Source: Methanomicrobiales archaeon
GTDB lineage: Archaea; Halobacteriota; Methanomicrobia; Methanomicrobiales; Methanospirillaceae
Direction of reading: 5' to 3'
DNA: 64,000 nt
Assembly (NCBI GenBank): GCA_022841205.1
Contig: JALHCK010000007.1
Span: forward strand, 1 to 64,000
Shown: positions 7,903 through 16,787 of the stretch, piece by piece
How positions within the stretch are numbered: position 1 is the first letter of the stretch
Layout: each line of letters opens with the position of its first letter
Made by a program: the position numbers and the translations under genes
Notes under the pieces: model-generated
Told to the model about the DNA's origin: nothing
What the model saw: only the letters and a program-made list of their open reading frames with translations
Database searches by the model: none

Positions 7903-8331
7903 ATGGAAATTCCGGACAAGAGACCTGACCCCGGCACGATCCCATCCTTGGTGATCGTTGCAGAACTGGCCCGGGCCATCGCGCAATGCCCACGGGTAAT
8001 TGGCGTCATACTGTACGGTTCGGCAGCTACGAAGAGGATGACTCCCCTTTCCGATATTGACATCTGCGTGGTGACTGACCCGGACCTCACTCGTGACGAG
8101 TGGGAAGAGATCATGTCCCATACCGGCCCTGCCATTGACCTGACCGTGTTTCAGGATCTCCCGCCTCCGATACAGTACCGGGTAGTCAGGGACGGGATTG
8201 TTCTCTATAACCGGGACCGGCAAGCATTGCACCGGATAAGGGCAGAGGCACTCCGGAACTATCTTGACCTCCAGACGTTCATCCATCGGAATGCCAGAAG
8301 AATACTCCATAAACCCGTTTCCTGTCCATGA
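7903..8331 (+). CDS. mntA: MNT-family nucleotidyltransferase antitoxin
   Basis: 142 residues with a minimal nucleotidyltransferase core. G39-S40 is followed after exactly ten residues by D51-x-D53 (GSAATKRMTPLSDID), which is the GSX10DXD signature of MntA proteins. In characterised systems MntA adds AMP units to a tyrosine of its HepT partner and so silences the toxin. The next gene, overlapping by four bases (ATGA), encodes that HEPN partner, so the pair is translationally coupled. The gene lies in the AT-rich patch next to another decayed toxin-antitoxin pair. The C-terminal 30 residues are of no recognised motif. Confidence 0.87.
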   Translation: MEIPDKRPDPGTIPSLVIVAELARAIAQCPRVIGVILYGSAATKRMTPLSDIDICVVTDPDLTRDEWEEIMSHTGPAIDLTVFQDLPPPIQYRVVRDGIVLYNRDRQALHRIRAEALRNYLDLQTFIHRNARRILHKPVSCP

Positions 8332-8678
8332 AACCCGATTACGATACAGAACGGATCAGCACGATCCTATCCGATATTGAACGGTACCAGCGGGATATCC
8401 TGGAACTTGACATCTCGGATATCAGCGACCTTTCTGACAAACGGACGTTCTATGCGATATCGATGATCCTCTTTGCACTGCTGAACCGGACCATCGATCT
8501 GGGAAATGAGATCATCCTCGCCCGCGGATTTCATGTCCCGTCAACCTACCGGGAAATATTCACTATTCTTGAGAAGGAGAAGGTTATCGAACCTGATCTT
8601 GCAAAAGCGATTGGGAGTCTGGTCCTGTATCGCAACCTGCTCTCACATGAATACCACGTCGCCGGAGCGGAGCGATAG
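8328..8678 (+). CDS. hepT: HEPN-domain ribonuclease toxin, DUF86/HepT family
   Basis: 116 residues, all-helical, with R102-NLLS-H107-E-Y109, the RX4HXY motif that forms the RNase active site of HEPN toxins and includes the tyrosine modified by MntA. The partner gene overlaps immediately upstream. The protein stops only seven residues after the motif, whereas DUF86/HepT proteins usually run on for roughly 15-30 more residues forming a last helix. The reading frame beyond the stop does not restore it. It may therefore be a shortened, possibly weakened toxin. Family assignment is firm. Confidence 0.87.
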   Translation: MKPDYDTERISTILSDIERYQRDILELDISDISDLSDKRTFYAISMILFALLNRTIDLGNEIILARGFHVPSTYREIFTILEKEKVIEPDLAKAIGSLVLYRNLLSHEYHVAGAER

Positions 8679-8822
8679 CAAGCCCCGGTTAATCTACCGC
8701 AGGCTGGGGACTCGTCCTTTTTCTTCGGTCTCGCCCGACGAAAAAAGTGAGAATTTTTAAGAATCTGGATGCTCCAGTTTTAACTGAGGACTCCATAACA
8801 CATTTCACCGGAAAAAACCTCC

Positions 8823-9401
8823 ATGTCCCTCGCCGAGGCTCCGGATCATTGCCTCTCCCTTTATATTCCCGGCCTCTCACTCCCTTCTATGGACAATCCC
8901 GGGGCCCTCTGGCCGTTCTTCCTGCCCGTTCTCGGTATCATCATTGCCCTGGTTTACATCCGGTGGAAACACATCACCGGATACCGGGCCATTGGCGTTG
9001 TGCTGATGTGGCAGCTTGCTGTCGGCCTGGGGCTGGGCCTTGTCTGGGCCGGCCTCGGGCACATCCTCGTGCCGGACAGGGTTGCAGAAGGGATCGGTTG
9101 GATGACGGGGAGCCCGTTCCAGCGGGAAGTCGGGATGTGGGACCTTGCCCTGGGAATTGTCGGTGTCCTCTGCCTGGTATTCCGGGACGAAGGGTTCTGG
9201 AGGGCAACCATCATCGGGACCGGGATATTCTTTTTCAGTGCCGGCCTCGGCCATGTCTACGAGCTTGCCATCCATGGAAACACGGCTGCTTATAATGCCG
9301 GACCGGTGATGTACCTGGATCTCCTCTACCCGCTCTTCCTGATCGCCCTGCTCATCCTTTATCACCGGGGGAAATATGCGGGAAAGGGGAGGTTGTCATA
9401 A
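8823..9401 (+). CDS. DUF6790-family integral membrane protein
   Basis: 192 residues with about five membrane segments. The central part (GHILVPDRVAEGIGW, GSPFQREVG, LALGIVGVLCLVF) is the conserved core I associate with DUF6790, a family of small archaeal and bacterial membrane proteins of unknown function. The last segment (LYPLFLIALLILYHRGK) ends in a basic tail. The first ATG (8823) adds 22 residues before the start of the hydrophobic region; ATG 8889 is an alternative start. The gene stands alone: the pilus operon ends convergently at 9496. No function can be given. Confidence 0.75.
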   Translation: MSLAEAPDHCLSLYIPGLSLPSMDNPGALWPFFLPVLGIIIALVYIRWKHITGYRAIGVVLMWQLAVGLGLGLVWAGLGHILVPDRVAEGIGWMTGSPFQREVGMWDLALGIVGVLCLVFRDEGFWRATIIGTGIFFFSAGLGHVYELAIHGNTAAYNAGPVMYLDLLYPLFLIALLILYHRGKYAGKGRLS

Positions 9402-9495
9402 CATCCCTGGTCACGATCAGGGCAGCAAAGAACGGAGAGGATCTCTTTTCCAAAACCAATCTCCTCCGACTCGTCCATATACATCCCAAAACCAA

Positions 9496-10266
9496 TCAAT
9501 AAGCCTCCACTCTGATTTTCGTCAGCCTGAGGGTGAGGTCCACTGGTCCCATTTCACCGGGGTCCAGCAGTTTTAGTGGCGTATCGGGTATTACAAAGTT
9601 AAAGGTCGCATTCGGATATTGCCTGACTTCCGTGTCGGCACTCAGTTTCAGCATCCCCACGCCATTTCCGCTGCTGAACCGTTTGTCGCCGGCTGTGAAA
9701 TTGACAACCTCAATGACGGTTTTACCCGGCTCATCGGTGATCATAAAAAGCGTATTTCCAAACGCCGAGGAATCGACTTTGTCCATGCTGGCGTACTGGA
9801 GAGGTGTGCTGTTTACCATCCGAAAACCGGATACCCTGCTCACGTTGACATATCCATACTGCCAGGTGTATGCCTGTTCGACCCAGAAATTATTCACCGT
9901 CCAGTAGCTGAAATTGACGAGAAAAAGATCTACCGGTGGTTCTCCACCAATGCTTATAGTCAGATACGGGTCGTCATCCTGCTGCACGCGAAGGCTCCCC
10001 CCGGATTTCAGTGAATTGAGGAGAATATCCCCTCCCCCGAGGGGAACCTGCTGGGAAAGCGAGATATTCCGCTTCAGTGAAGCCGCTGTTTCAACATCCG
10101 ATCCGAATTTCAGGATCGCCTCCTCGACATCGTGCAGGTGCGAAACCTCGGCTGACTGTTTCAGCCCGGGAAGGTAGGTGGCATTGTAAACCGAGAGAAG
10201 TGTGACGATCACGACAAGTATGAGCATGACCGCAATGACAGGTGCAATGGCATCGTCGTCTCTCAT
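9496..10266 (-). CDS. Archaeal type IV pilin-like protein (class III signal)
   Basis: 256 residues. The N-terminus MRDDDAIAPVIAVMLILVV is a short charged leader followed by a single hydrophobic helix (about 8-30), the class III signal cut by EppA/PibD-type prepilin peptidases in archaeal pilins. The rest is predicted beta-rich and exported. It is last in the pilus operon and overlaps the preceding pilin by four bases (ATGA). Being encoded with the ATPase and platform protein suggests a structural or minor pilin of that machine. Its size, larger than major pilins, favours a minor or tip pilin; that is inference. Confidence 0.8.
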   Translation of the reverse strand: MRDDDAIAPVIAVMLILVVIVTLLSVYNATYLPGLKQSAEVSHLHDVEEAILKFGSDVETAASLKRNISLSQQVPLGGGDILLNSLKSGGSLRVQQDDDPYLTISIGGEPPVDLFLVNFSYWTVNNFWVEQAYTWQYGYVNVSRVSGFRMVNSTPLQYASMDKVDSSAFGNTLFMITDEPGKTVIEVVNFTAGDKRFSSGNGVGMLKLSADTEVRQYPNATFNFVIPDTPLKLLDPGEMGPVDLTLRLTKIRVEAY

Positions 10267-10691
10267 GGTGAACTCACCATCCCGGTAAAGACGACCGCCC
10301 GTGGTGTCACGAGCGAAACTTCGTAAGTGGATTCAGGAATGCCAGCGATGGTGATGTGGCCGCCCAGGTCAAACGACTGGGAATCCGGTTCAAGCCGGAA
10401 AGATATGTTGGTATTTGGATATTTCCAAAAGATGTTGTTTTCCACGCGAGAGAGGATAACCGTCAGATCCGATCTCCTGATCCAGTCACCTCCCTTGTGA
10501 TAGAGGTGGATATCCATGTATCCCGGAGTGCCGGGCACGCTATCGGCGATAATCGTCACACTCGGGTCCCGGGGTTGCGGCAGATAGAAAGATGCTGTCG
10601 CCGAGAAGATGGCGAGAAGGATCAACACCAGGGCGAGCATCAGCATCTCGCCCACGAGCTCCGAGACCGCGCAATCCCGATCACAGGACAT
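10263..10691 (-). CDS. Archaeal type IV pilin-like protein
   Basis: 142 residues. The leader MSCDRDCAVSELVGEMLMLA leads into one hydrophobic helix (about 8-32) and a compact extracellular domain. The helix carries a conserved glutamate (ELVGE) soon after the expected cleavage point, reminiscent of the Glu5 of type IV pilins. It overlaps the platform gene by eleven bases upstream and the next pilin by four downstream, so both pilins are translated with the assembly machinery. It is probably a pilus subunit assembled by these products. Confidence 0.8.
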   Translation of the reverse strand: MSCDRDCAVSELVGEMLMLALVLILLAIFSATASFYLPQPRDPSVTIIADSVPGTPGYMDIHLYHKGGDWIRRSDLTVILSRVENNIFWKYPNTNISFRLEPDSQSFDLGGHITIAGIPESTYEVSLVTPRAVVFTGMVSSP

Positions 10692-12498
10692 AGACGAACA
10701 TCACCACCGTTGCGACCAGGAAGAGGATGCTGTGCTTGAACCCCGCCATGATGTTTGCCGCCGAGAGCTGCCCGGCCATTATCCCGGAGAAGAAGCCAAG
10801 TATAATCGCGATCCGGAACATGTCGAGCACGTTGCCAGAGATATCGATGACTGTGTTCAGCTTTTCAAACGAGGAGATGAAAGAGACGTTCAGCACGTAG
10901 GCGGTATAGAGGAAGATGCCAAACGAGAGGTAGATGATCATGATGTAGGCAAAGGAGGTTGTGAACCGGTCACGCTTCATCTTCAGGTAATGCTCCATGT
11001 CCCCGATGGCGATGATCAGGATATCCCTGATATAATCCGTCACCTCGCTTGCCCGGACGATCAGGGAGATGGCCCGCTTGATCATCAGCACCCCGATCCG
11101 CTCCTCCATCCGAACCAGGGCGTTTGATACCGGCGATCCCCATTGCACCTCGTCCGAGACGACCTTGAGCTCGCTTGAGAGCAGCCCGAGCTTTGAGTTC
11201 GAGATGAGGTGGATTGCCCCCTGCAGGGTCATCCCGATATCCTTCAGGTCGGCAAGCTCACGCAGGAAGTCGGGGACCTGCTCCTCGACCCGGTTGACGT
11301 ACCGGCGCCGGAGTTCGAAGGCGATTGTCACCGGAAAGAGGGCGGCGATGCAGAGCAGGCACACGAAGACTTCGAAGGGGTACCCTGGAACGAGCGCGGC
11401 AAGGGTGCCGTTCCAGTAGAGGACCACGACTGCCAGGCCAAGGAGAGAGCCGATGACGGCACCGGACCGGTAGTCACCGATAAAGTAGCGGAGCGGGTGG
11501 CGGAGAGCGTTCCTGACCCGCATCGCGGTGCGGGCGGATTTCATCTTCCTGGAGAACTGCCCCGGGATTTCCTGCTCCCCGTTTATGATCGCGATGCCGG
11601 ACCCATACTCGGTCTGCCTGATCTCCCGGCGGACGATGTCCAGCCGCTCGGGCGGGAGCACCAGGGAAATGATCCAGATCATGGCCGCCGCCCCGATCGG
11701 GAGCCCGGTATAGAAAAAGACCATCAGGGATGAGAGATAGCCCTGCCCGGCCATGGTCTCGGCGGCGGTCATGATGATCACCGCGATCGGGGCAGCCACG
11801 AAGGCTGCCACGTAGACCTCGGCCATGATCTCCATGGTCTTCAGCCCCATCCCGAGCTCGTTTTCTGCCACCTCCCGGAAGTGGGCGGAGCGGGAGGCAA
11901 AAAATTCGGTGATATCCCCCCCGCTCTCAAACATCAGTATCAGGTCGTCTAACAGCCGCTTCAGGTTCTCAGACGGCGTCGTCTTTCCCAGGTTCCGCAT
12001 CGCCGAGACCAGGTCGTCTCCGAAGAACTCGACATCGCGCACGATCATTCCGAACTCCCTTGAGACCTCGCCGTAGAGTTCACTTTGCTCGAACACGCTC
12101 CGGAAGACGTTGTAGAGTGTCAGGGTGGTGGAGAGGGCCTGCATGTAGGTGGTCGCATAGGGGAGATCGATATCGATCCGCGATTTCCGGCCTCTTGCGG
12201 AAAGGGCCGGCTGAAGGTACACGGCTGTAAATACCATCACCGTGGGGATGACAATGATAACCATGTCCTGCACCCAGATCGGGCTGGGTTCAAGAACCGT
12301 GAACCGGATATTGAGGAGGTGGGAGACCACCACCGCCACCGCGACCATCCCCGCAGCGGTCATCACCGTCTGCTGGAGGAGGTAGCGCATGTACCCGTCG
12401 CAGGTCTTTGCCGTTCGCGACCCCCGCAGCGCCCGGCTGTAGGCCTGCCTGTCAAAAAGGCTCCCGGAGATTGCACGGAGGGCGTCAGCTGCCGACAC
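10681..12498 (-). CDS. Type II/IV secretion F-family membrane platform protein (double domain)
   Basis: 605 residues with two T2SSF/TadC-like domains in tandem (each a cytoplasmic helical bundle with membrane segments on both sides), as in archaeal ArlJ/TadC-like platform proteins. The first bundle covers about 90-230, the second about 390-520, with membrane pairs around 35-90, 240-300, 350-390 and 530-605. The platform anchors the ATPase and drives pilin extraction. The frame opens with a TTG at 12525; I prefer GTG 12498, which has GGTGAGG eight bases upstream and still overlaps the ATPase gene by 14 bases. The operon context with ATPase and two pilins supports the assignment. Confidence 0.87.
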   Translation of the reverse strand: MSAADALRAISGSLFDRQAYSRALRGSRTAKTCDGYMRYLLQQTVMTAAGMVAVAVVVSHLLNIRFTVLEPSPIWVQDMVIIVIPTVMVFTAVYLQPALSARGRKSRIDIDLPYATTYMQALSTTLTLYNVFRSVFEQSELYGEVSREFGMIVRDVEFFGDDLVSAMRNLGKTTPSENLKRLLDDLILMFESGGDITEFFASRSAHFREVAENELGMGLKTMEIMAEVYVAAFVAAPIAVIIMTAAETMAGQGYLSSLMVFFYTGLPIGAAAMIWIISLVLPPERLDIVRREIRQTEYGSGIAIINGEQEIPGQFSRKMKSARTAMRVRNALRHPLRYFIGDYRSGAVIGSLLGLAVVVLYWNGTLAALVPGYPFEVFVCLLCIAALFPVTIAFELRRRYVNRVEEQVPDFLRELADLKDIGMTLQGAIHLISNSKLGLLSSELKVVSDEVQWGSPVSNALVRMEERIGVLMIKRAISLIVRASEVTDYIRDILIIAIGDMEHYLKMKRDRFTTSFAYIMIIYLSFGIFLYTAYVLNVSFISSFEKLNTVIDISGNVLDMFRIAIILGFFSGIMAGQLSAANIMAGFKHSILFLVATVVMFVYVL

Positions 12499-14134
12499 CG
12501 GGAACCTCACCACCTGTGGAGGCAATCCGTTCTGACTTGCGAATCAGGTTGAACACCCCGCTCACTTCCGCGGACCTGGTGATCCCCTTGCGGGCCATCA
12601 GCTCGAGCAGGTGCCTGCGGATCGCCAGCTGCTCTTCCACCTCATTTCGGGACCACCCCCGGGCGTAGGCGATGCTGTCCAGCACCCGGGAATGGTTGTA
12701 GTTCCGCTGGAACTGGTCGGTCCGGGGATGCCAGGTGTAGAGCTCGTGGGCCAGGATGTTCTCGCTCCGGTCGACCGATATCTCGTTTAATGATGCACAG
12801 CGCCGGATAGCCCTGCCTTCCCTGTACTGCAGGAGCTGCACCACCATCAGGTCCAGCGCACCGAACATGGCCCGTGGAACGTTGATGGGCGGATTGACCA
12901 TCCGGTTGATGGACTCGTCCACGCTCCCGGCATGCAGCGTGGAGTATGTTGTGTGCCCGGTATTCATGGCCTGGAAGAGGGTCTGGGCCTCCGTCCCCCG
13001 GACTTCGCCGACAATGATGTATTCGGGCCGCTGGCGGAGGGAGGTCCGGAGCAGGGAGAAGAGGTCGATATCTCCCTTTCCAGCGTGGCCGGAGGTCTCC
13101 CGCGTCTTCGTGGCAAGCCAGTTCCTGTGAGGGAGCTGGATCTCCCGGGTGTCTTCGAGGGAGACGATCTTTGCCGTAAGCGGGATGAAATAGGAGATGG
13201 CATTCATCGTGGATGTCTTGCCACTCGCAGTCCCTCCCACGACAATCATGCTCTTCCGGCTCTCCACCGCAAGCCAGATGAAGGCGAGGATTTCGGGGCT
13301 GTAGGTGCCGTACCGGATCAGGTCCACTGGGGTCATCGGGTCGGTCTTGAAACGCCGGATGGTAAACGAGCTTCCCCTGGAAGAAACCACATCGGTGTAG
13401 GTGATCTGGACCCGCGAGCCGTCAGGGAGCGGGGCATCGAGGAGTGGCGAGGCGATGGAGACCTGCCTGTCGGCCTTCTGCGAGAGTTTCAGGACGAACC
13501 GGTTCAGGTCCTCCCCTGTGAAGGAGAGGGTGGTCGGCACGGAGCCAAACTCGTTGTGGTAGATGTAAACCGGGTTTTCGGCCCCGTTGCAGGTGATGTC
13601 CTCGATGAACCGGTCATGCATCAGCGGGTCGATTGGGCCGTATCCCTGCAGGTTCCGCTCCAGGTAGTAGAAGAGAACCGAGACCCGGCTGTCCGGCATA
13701 CCGGGCGAGAACCGGTGCACTGCGTCCCTGACTCCCGGGAACTCCAGCTGGATCCCGCCCTTTTTCCAGAGCGATTCAAGGACGACCACATCGCGGAGGT
13801 AGGAATGTACTTCTTCGAGGAGCAGCCGTTCCTGGGAGCTGACCGGAGGTTCGATCACCCGGTAGAGGAGATCGAACAGGTCGTTTTCCACGATCAGGGC
13901 ATAAGATGATCCTTTCTTCAGCCAGTACCGTTCGACCAGGCGTTCGCCAGGGAGGCATGCGGCATCGGGCGGAAGCGATCCATCCGTGCCGGCAGGCATC
14001 CCGGGCAGGGGGACTGCCGCACCTTTTTTCCGGAAGAGATCGGAGAGGGTGGAGATGGTCAGCAAAGATCCCTTGTTCCCGTTGCCGTCCGGGCCATGGG
14101 CGGATGATCCGCGACTCTCTCTCCATCTCTTCAT
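12485..14134 (-). CDS. Type II/IV secretion system ATPase, GspE/ArlI/TadA family
   Basis: 549 residues. The N-terminal 200 residues are variable; the catalytic part contains Walker A GGTASGKTSTMN, the aspartate box (VSLEDTREIQLPHRNW), Walker B (RQRPEYIIVGEVRG) and the His box (NTGHTTYSTLHAGS). It forms a hexamer at the inner membrane face that powers pilus assembly through the platform protein encoded next. ATG 14134 overlaps the TPR gene stop (ATGA). It belongs to the archaeal branch that serves adhesion pili rather than archaella, because the accessory arl genes are absent here; that subgroup call is inference. Confidence 0.92.
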   Translation of the reverse strand: MKRWRESRGSSAHGPDGNGNKGSLLTISTLSDLFRKKGAAVPLPGMPAGTDGSLPPDAACLPGERLVERYWLKKGSSYALIVENDLFDLLYRVIEPPVSSQERLLLEEVHSYLRDVVVLESLWKKGGIQLEFPGVRDAVHRFSPGMPDSRVSVLFYYLERNLQGYGPIDPLMHDRFIEDITCNGAENPVYIYHNEFGSVPTTLSFTGEDLNRFVLKLSQKADRQVSIASPLLDAPLPDGSRVQITYTDVVSSRGSSFTIRRFKTDPMTPVDLIRYGTYSPEILAFIWLAVESRKSMIVVGGTASGKTSTMNAISYFIPLTAKIVSLEDTREIQLPHRNWLATKTRETSGHAGKGDIDLFSLLRTSLRQRPEYIIVGEVRGTEAQTLFQAMNTGHTTYSTLHAGSVDESINRMVNPPINVPRAMFGALDLMVVQLLQYREGRAIRRCASLNEISVDRSENILAHELYTWHPRTDQFQRNYNHSRVLDSIAYARGWSRNEVEEQLAIRRHLLELMARKGITRSAEVSGVFNLIRKSERIASTGGEVPGVGS

Positions 14135-16023
14135 TTGTCCTCCACCGGCCCTGGCATTTTTCCCTGACTGTTCGCCCCGAGCGCCTCCCCGGCGTTCCGC
14201 AGGCCGAGGGCGCCTTCAGCATCATCCGGATCAAGAGAGACGACTTTCCGGAAGGCCTCCTCTGCTTCGCGGTACATGCCAAGGGCGAAATACGCCTCCC
14301 CCCGGGCCTTCAGCCCCTCTGTTCCGTGCAGAGCCGCGGAGAGGACAGGCCAGAAGACCTCCCGGGCCTCCTTGACACACCCGGCAGCGGCAAGCGCTGA
14401 TCCCAGCCTGCGGACGAGACTGCTGTCGCCGGGGCGGAGCCTGAGCGCATTTCGGAAGTCTTCCGCGCCCTGCCTGTGCTGCCCGCTCAGCACCAGGGCA
14501 ATCCCCCGCTTCTCGTATAGGGCTGCATCCGCTCGCCCGGAGCCAATTGCACGGCTGTAGGCGGCAGCCTCATCACGGTACTTCCCGAGCTCGTGCAGCA
14601 CCCTCCCCATGGCTTCCCACGTTGGTCCATCATCGGGCCGGATGGCAAGCGCCCGGTCAAATGCGGTCAGGGCCTCACCGGACCTGTCAAGCCTGTGGAA
14701 TATCTTCCCCTGGCATGTGTAGAGCGAGGGGTTCCCCGGGTCTGCGGCGATCCCCTGATCAAGCGACGCAAGGGCCTCTTCCTCCCTCCCGAGCCGGACG
14801 AGCGACCGGGCCCGGGAGAGCCAGAGGTCCGGGGACCGCGGGTCGATGGCAAGGGCCCGGTCGCAGGACTGGAGCGCCTCGTGGTCCCGGGAGAGGGCGT
14901 GGAGGATCCGGCCCCGGGCGGCCCACACTTCTGCCGAGTGGGGGTTGAGCGGGATGGCCTCGTCCAGCGCATGGAGTGCCTCCTGTTCCCGCCCCAGTTC
15001 CCGGAGCACGAGCCCTTTCTGCCGCCAGGCATCGAAGTTCCCGAAGTTGAGACGGAGGGCCTGTTCACAGGAGTAGAGCGCCTCCTCGTTCCTTCCAAGC
15101 CGGGTGAGGGCCCGGGCCCGGAGGATCCAGATGCCCACGGCCCCGGGGTCCTGGCCCAGTTCGCGGTCGAAGTCTTCGAGGGCTTCCCTGAAATGTCCGC
15201 AGGAGTACAGGGCGATGCCCCGGAGCCCTGCAGAGAGTCCGGGCTGCTGTTCGAAAATCCTGTCAAACCCACCGGCTAGCTGTCCGCAGTCCTGAAAAGT
15301 GCAGATGCCCTTTCCCTCCCGGGAGTGGAAGACCTCTCCTCCTTCCATGCAGAGCGCTTCCGGAACAGGGTCCTCTCCCGGGCGGGGACCGGATGGATCC
15401 ATCTTCACCGTCGGTCTCTGGTCTCTTTGGCCGGCAAGTATACGGGATCTCCAGGATCTTTGGAAAGGCCCGGAAGTATCTGGTTCAGTGGTGACCTGCT
15501 CCCAGCTGTTGTTTGCCGGCTCTTCCAGCTCTTCTCTCTCCGTGGACTCTCCAGGTGAAGGTTCCGGTCGTTCCTGCAAGGAGCCGCAGACGTCACCTTC
15601 TGCCGGGACATGCTCGTGGTATGGTTCCTGTCTGGTCTTCCCCGGGGAAAACCCGAGCCTCGCCAGTAGGTCGCCGATAGATACCCCGAAACGTCCGCCA
15701 GGATACCCGTCTTCTCTTCCCGGGATTTCCCGTGCAGCGGGCGGATGGCCGGATGAGCATCCGAAAAGAGGCTCCTGCCCGGGTTTATCCTCCAGCCGGG
15801 CCTTCAGCTGCCTTATCCTTTCCCTGCATCGCCCGGCATCCCCGTCCCGGCCGGACCTGGCATATGAATAACCGAGATTGTTCCAGGCAGCGGTATAAGT
15901 GGGGTCAAGGTCGACTGCTTTCAGGTAGTACCGGATTGCCTCATCGAAATTGCCGTTCCGGGCCATCCCGTCGCCCTGGACTTTCAGTGCACGGGCAACC
16001 CCTGAACTGCCTGGCGGGTTCAT
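14131..16023 (-). CDS. TPR-repeat protein of the pilus operon
   Basis: 630 residues. One tetratricopeptide repeat lies near the N-terminus (GNFDEAIRYYLKAVDLDP). A low-complexity, charged region without predicted fold follows at about 75-230. Then comes a long array of nine or more TPRs (from about 245), each with the W/L-G-Y-A-P consensus. It has no signal peptide or membrane segment, so it is cytosolic, probably a scaffold for the secretion ATPase. It overlaps both neighbours by four bases, which ties its synthesis to theirs. TPR proteins in pilus operons are known; the partner here is not identifiable. Confidence 0.88.
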   Translation of the reverse strand: MNPPGSSGVARALKVQGDGMARNGNFDEAIRYYLKAVDLDPTYTAAWNNLGYSYARSGRDGDAGRCRERIRQLKARLEDKPGQEPLFGCSSGHPPAAREIPGREDGYPGGRFGVSIGDLLARLGFSPGKTRQEPYHEHVPAEGDVCGSLQERPEPSPGESTEREELEEPANNSWEQVTTEPDTSGPFQRSWRSRILAGQRDQRPTVKMDPSGPRPGEDPVPEALCMEGGEVFHSREGKGICTFQDCGQLAGGFDRIFEQQPGLSAGLRGIALYSCGHFREALEDFDRELGQDPGAVGIWILRARALTRLGRNEEALYSCEQALRLNFGNFDAWRQKGLVLRELGREQEALHALDEAIPLNPHSAEVWAARGRILHALSRDHEALQSCDRALAIDPRSPDLWLSRARSLVRLGREEEALASLDQGIAADPGNPSLYTCQGKIFHRLDRSGEALTAFDRALAIRPDDGPTWEAMGRVLHELGKYRDEAAAYSRAIGSGRADAALYEKRGIALVLSGQHRQGAEDFRNALRLRPGDSSLVRRLGSALAAAGCVKEAREVFWPVLSAALHGTEGLKARGEAYFALGMYREAEEAFRKVVSLDPDDAEGALGLRNAGEALGANSQGKMPGPVEDK

Positions 16024-16787
16024 CTCTTCTCCCCGTCCATGTGCGTGATCCTCTCCTGTCCGGTCTCACCCATGAACCGGGCACTCTCGTCAAATGCTTC
16101 CAGTTCCTGCACCTCGATAATCCATGCGACCTCGCAGGGAAGCCGGGGGAACACAGGAGAAAAATCGATACACCCGGCTCCGAGGGCCAGGTGATCGTCA
16201 CATGACCCCCTGTTGTCGTGAAGATGGATGTGTGAAGGCCTCCCTGCGGCAAGGAACTCCTCGAGAAGCCCGTTCACATGGGCATGGCCGACATCCAGGC
16301 AGAATGAAAGCCCTTCCTCCTCGAGGACCGGCAGGAGGGATGGGTCCCGGAAGTGGCAGACCTCCCAGGTCCCCATATTCTCGATGGCCACCGGAACGCC
16401 ATACTCCTCCTGTACAGCCGCAAGCTCCCGGAGAGAAGCCACCAGGGCTTCGTAGGAGCGGTCAAGCATCTCCAGCCATGGAGAGAATCCCGGATGGACC
16501 ACCACGCATCCGGCGTCGATCCTGCCTGCCTCCCTGCATACCCCCCGGAGAAGGTCCAGCGAAGCCTGCCGGATCGGTTGCCGGCAGCTGGCGATGTTGA
16601 TATCGGTTGTTGGGGCATGGACCGTATAGCGGAGGTCAAAGGAGAAACAGGCGTCTGTTCCGCCAAGGAGATCATGCCTGGCATCCGAGAGAATCTCGAC
16701 TGTGCCGGTATGGGCCGAAAGGATCTCGAGGGCATCGGCAAGCTCGTGTTCCATGAGGCACCATGTCGAGCATCCCGGCCCTGTCAA
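16020..16787 (-). CDS. Sugar-phosphate isomerase/AP endonuclease-like TIM-barrel protein
   Basis: 255 residues of the xylose isomerase-like TIM-barrel superfamily. Metal-ligand strands are visible: VVHPGFSP, VAIENMG, FCLDVGHAHVNG, HIHLHDNRG and WIIEVQE. Such proteins are sugar isomerases, epimerases or endonuclease IV relatives. The longest frame starts at 16871 but its first 28 residues are Arg/Cys-rich and unlike the family. I set the start at TTG 16787, which has GGAGGT five bases upstream and overlaps the preceding gene's stop as TTGA. It lies inside the pilus operon, a surprising place; a role in modifying or supplying a sugar for pilin glycosylation is only a guess. Confidence 0.82.
   Translation of the reverse strand: MTGPGCSTWCLMEHELADALEILSAHTGTVEILSDARHDLLGGTDACFSFDLRYTVHAPTTDINIASCRQPIRQASLDLLRGVCREAGRIDAGCVVVHPGFSPWLEMLDRSYEALVASLRELAAVQEEYGVPVAIENMGTWEVCHFRDPSLLPVLEEEGLSFCLDVGHAHVNGLLEEFLAAGRPSHIHLHDNRGSCDDHLALGAGCIDFSPVFPRLPCEVAWIIEVQELEAFDESARFMGETGQERITHMDGEKR

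Noticed and set aside
8747..9295. A 182-codon plus-strand frame overlapping the DUF6790 gene
   Set aside because: Its translation is Arg/Pro/Cys-rich shadow sequence; the alternative frame encodes well-formed membrane helices.
14593..15279. A long plus-strand open frame opposite the TPR gene
   Set aside because: Antisense to clear TPR repeats and periodic only because the repeats are periodic.
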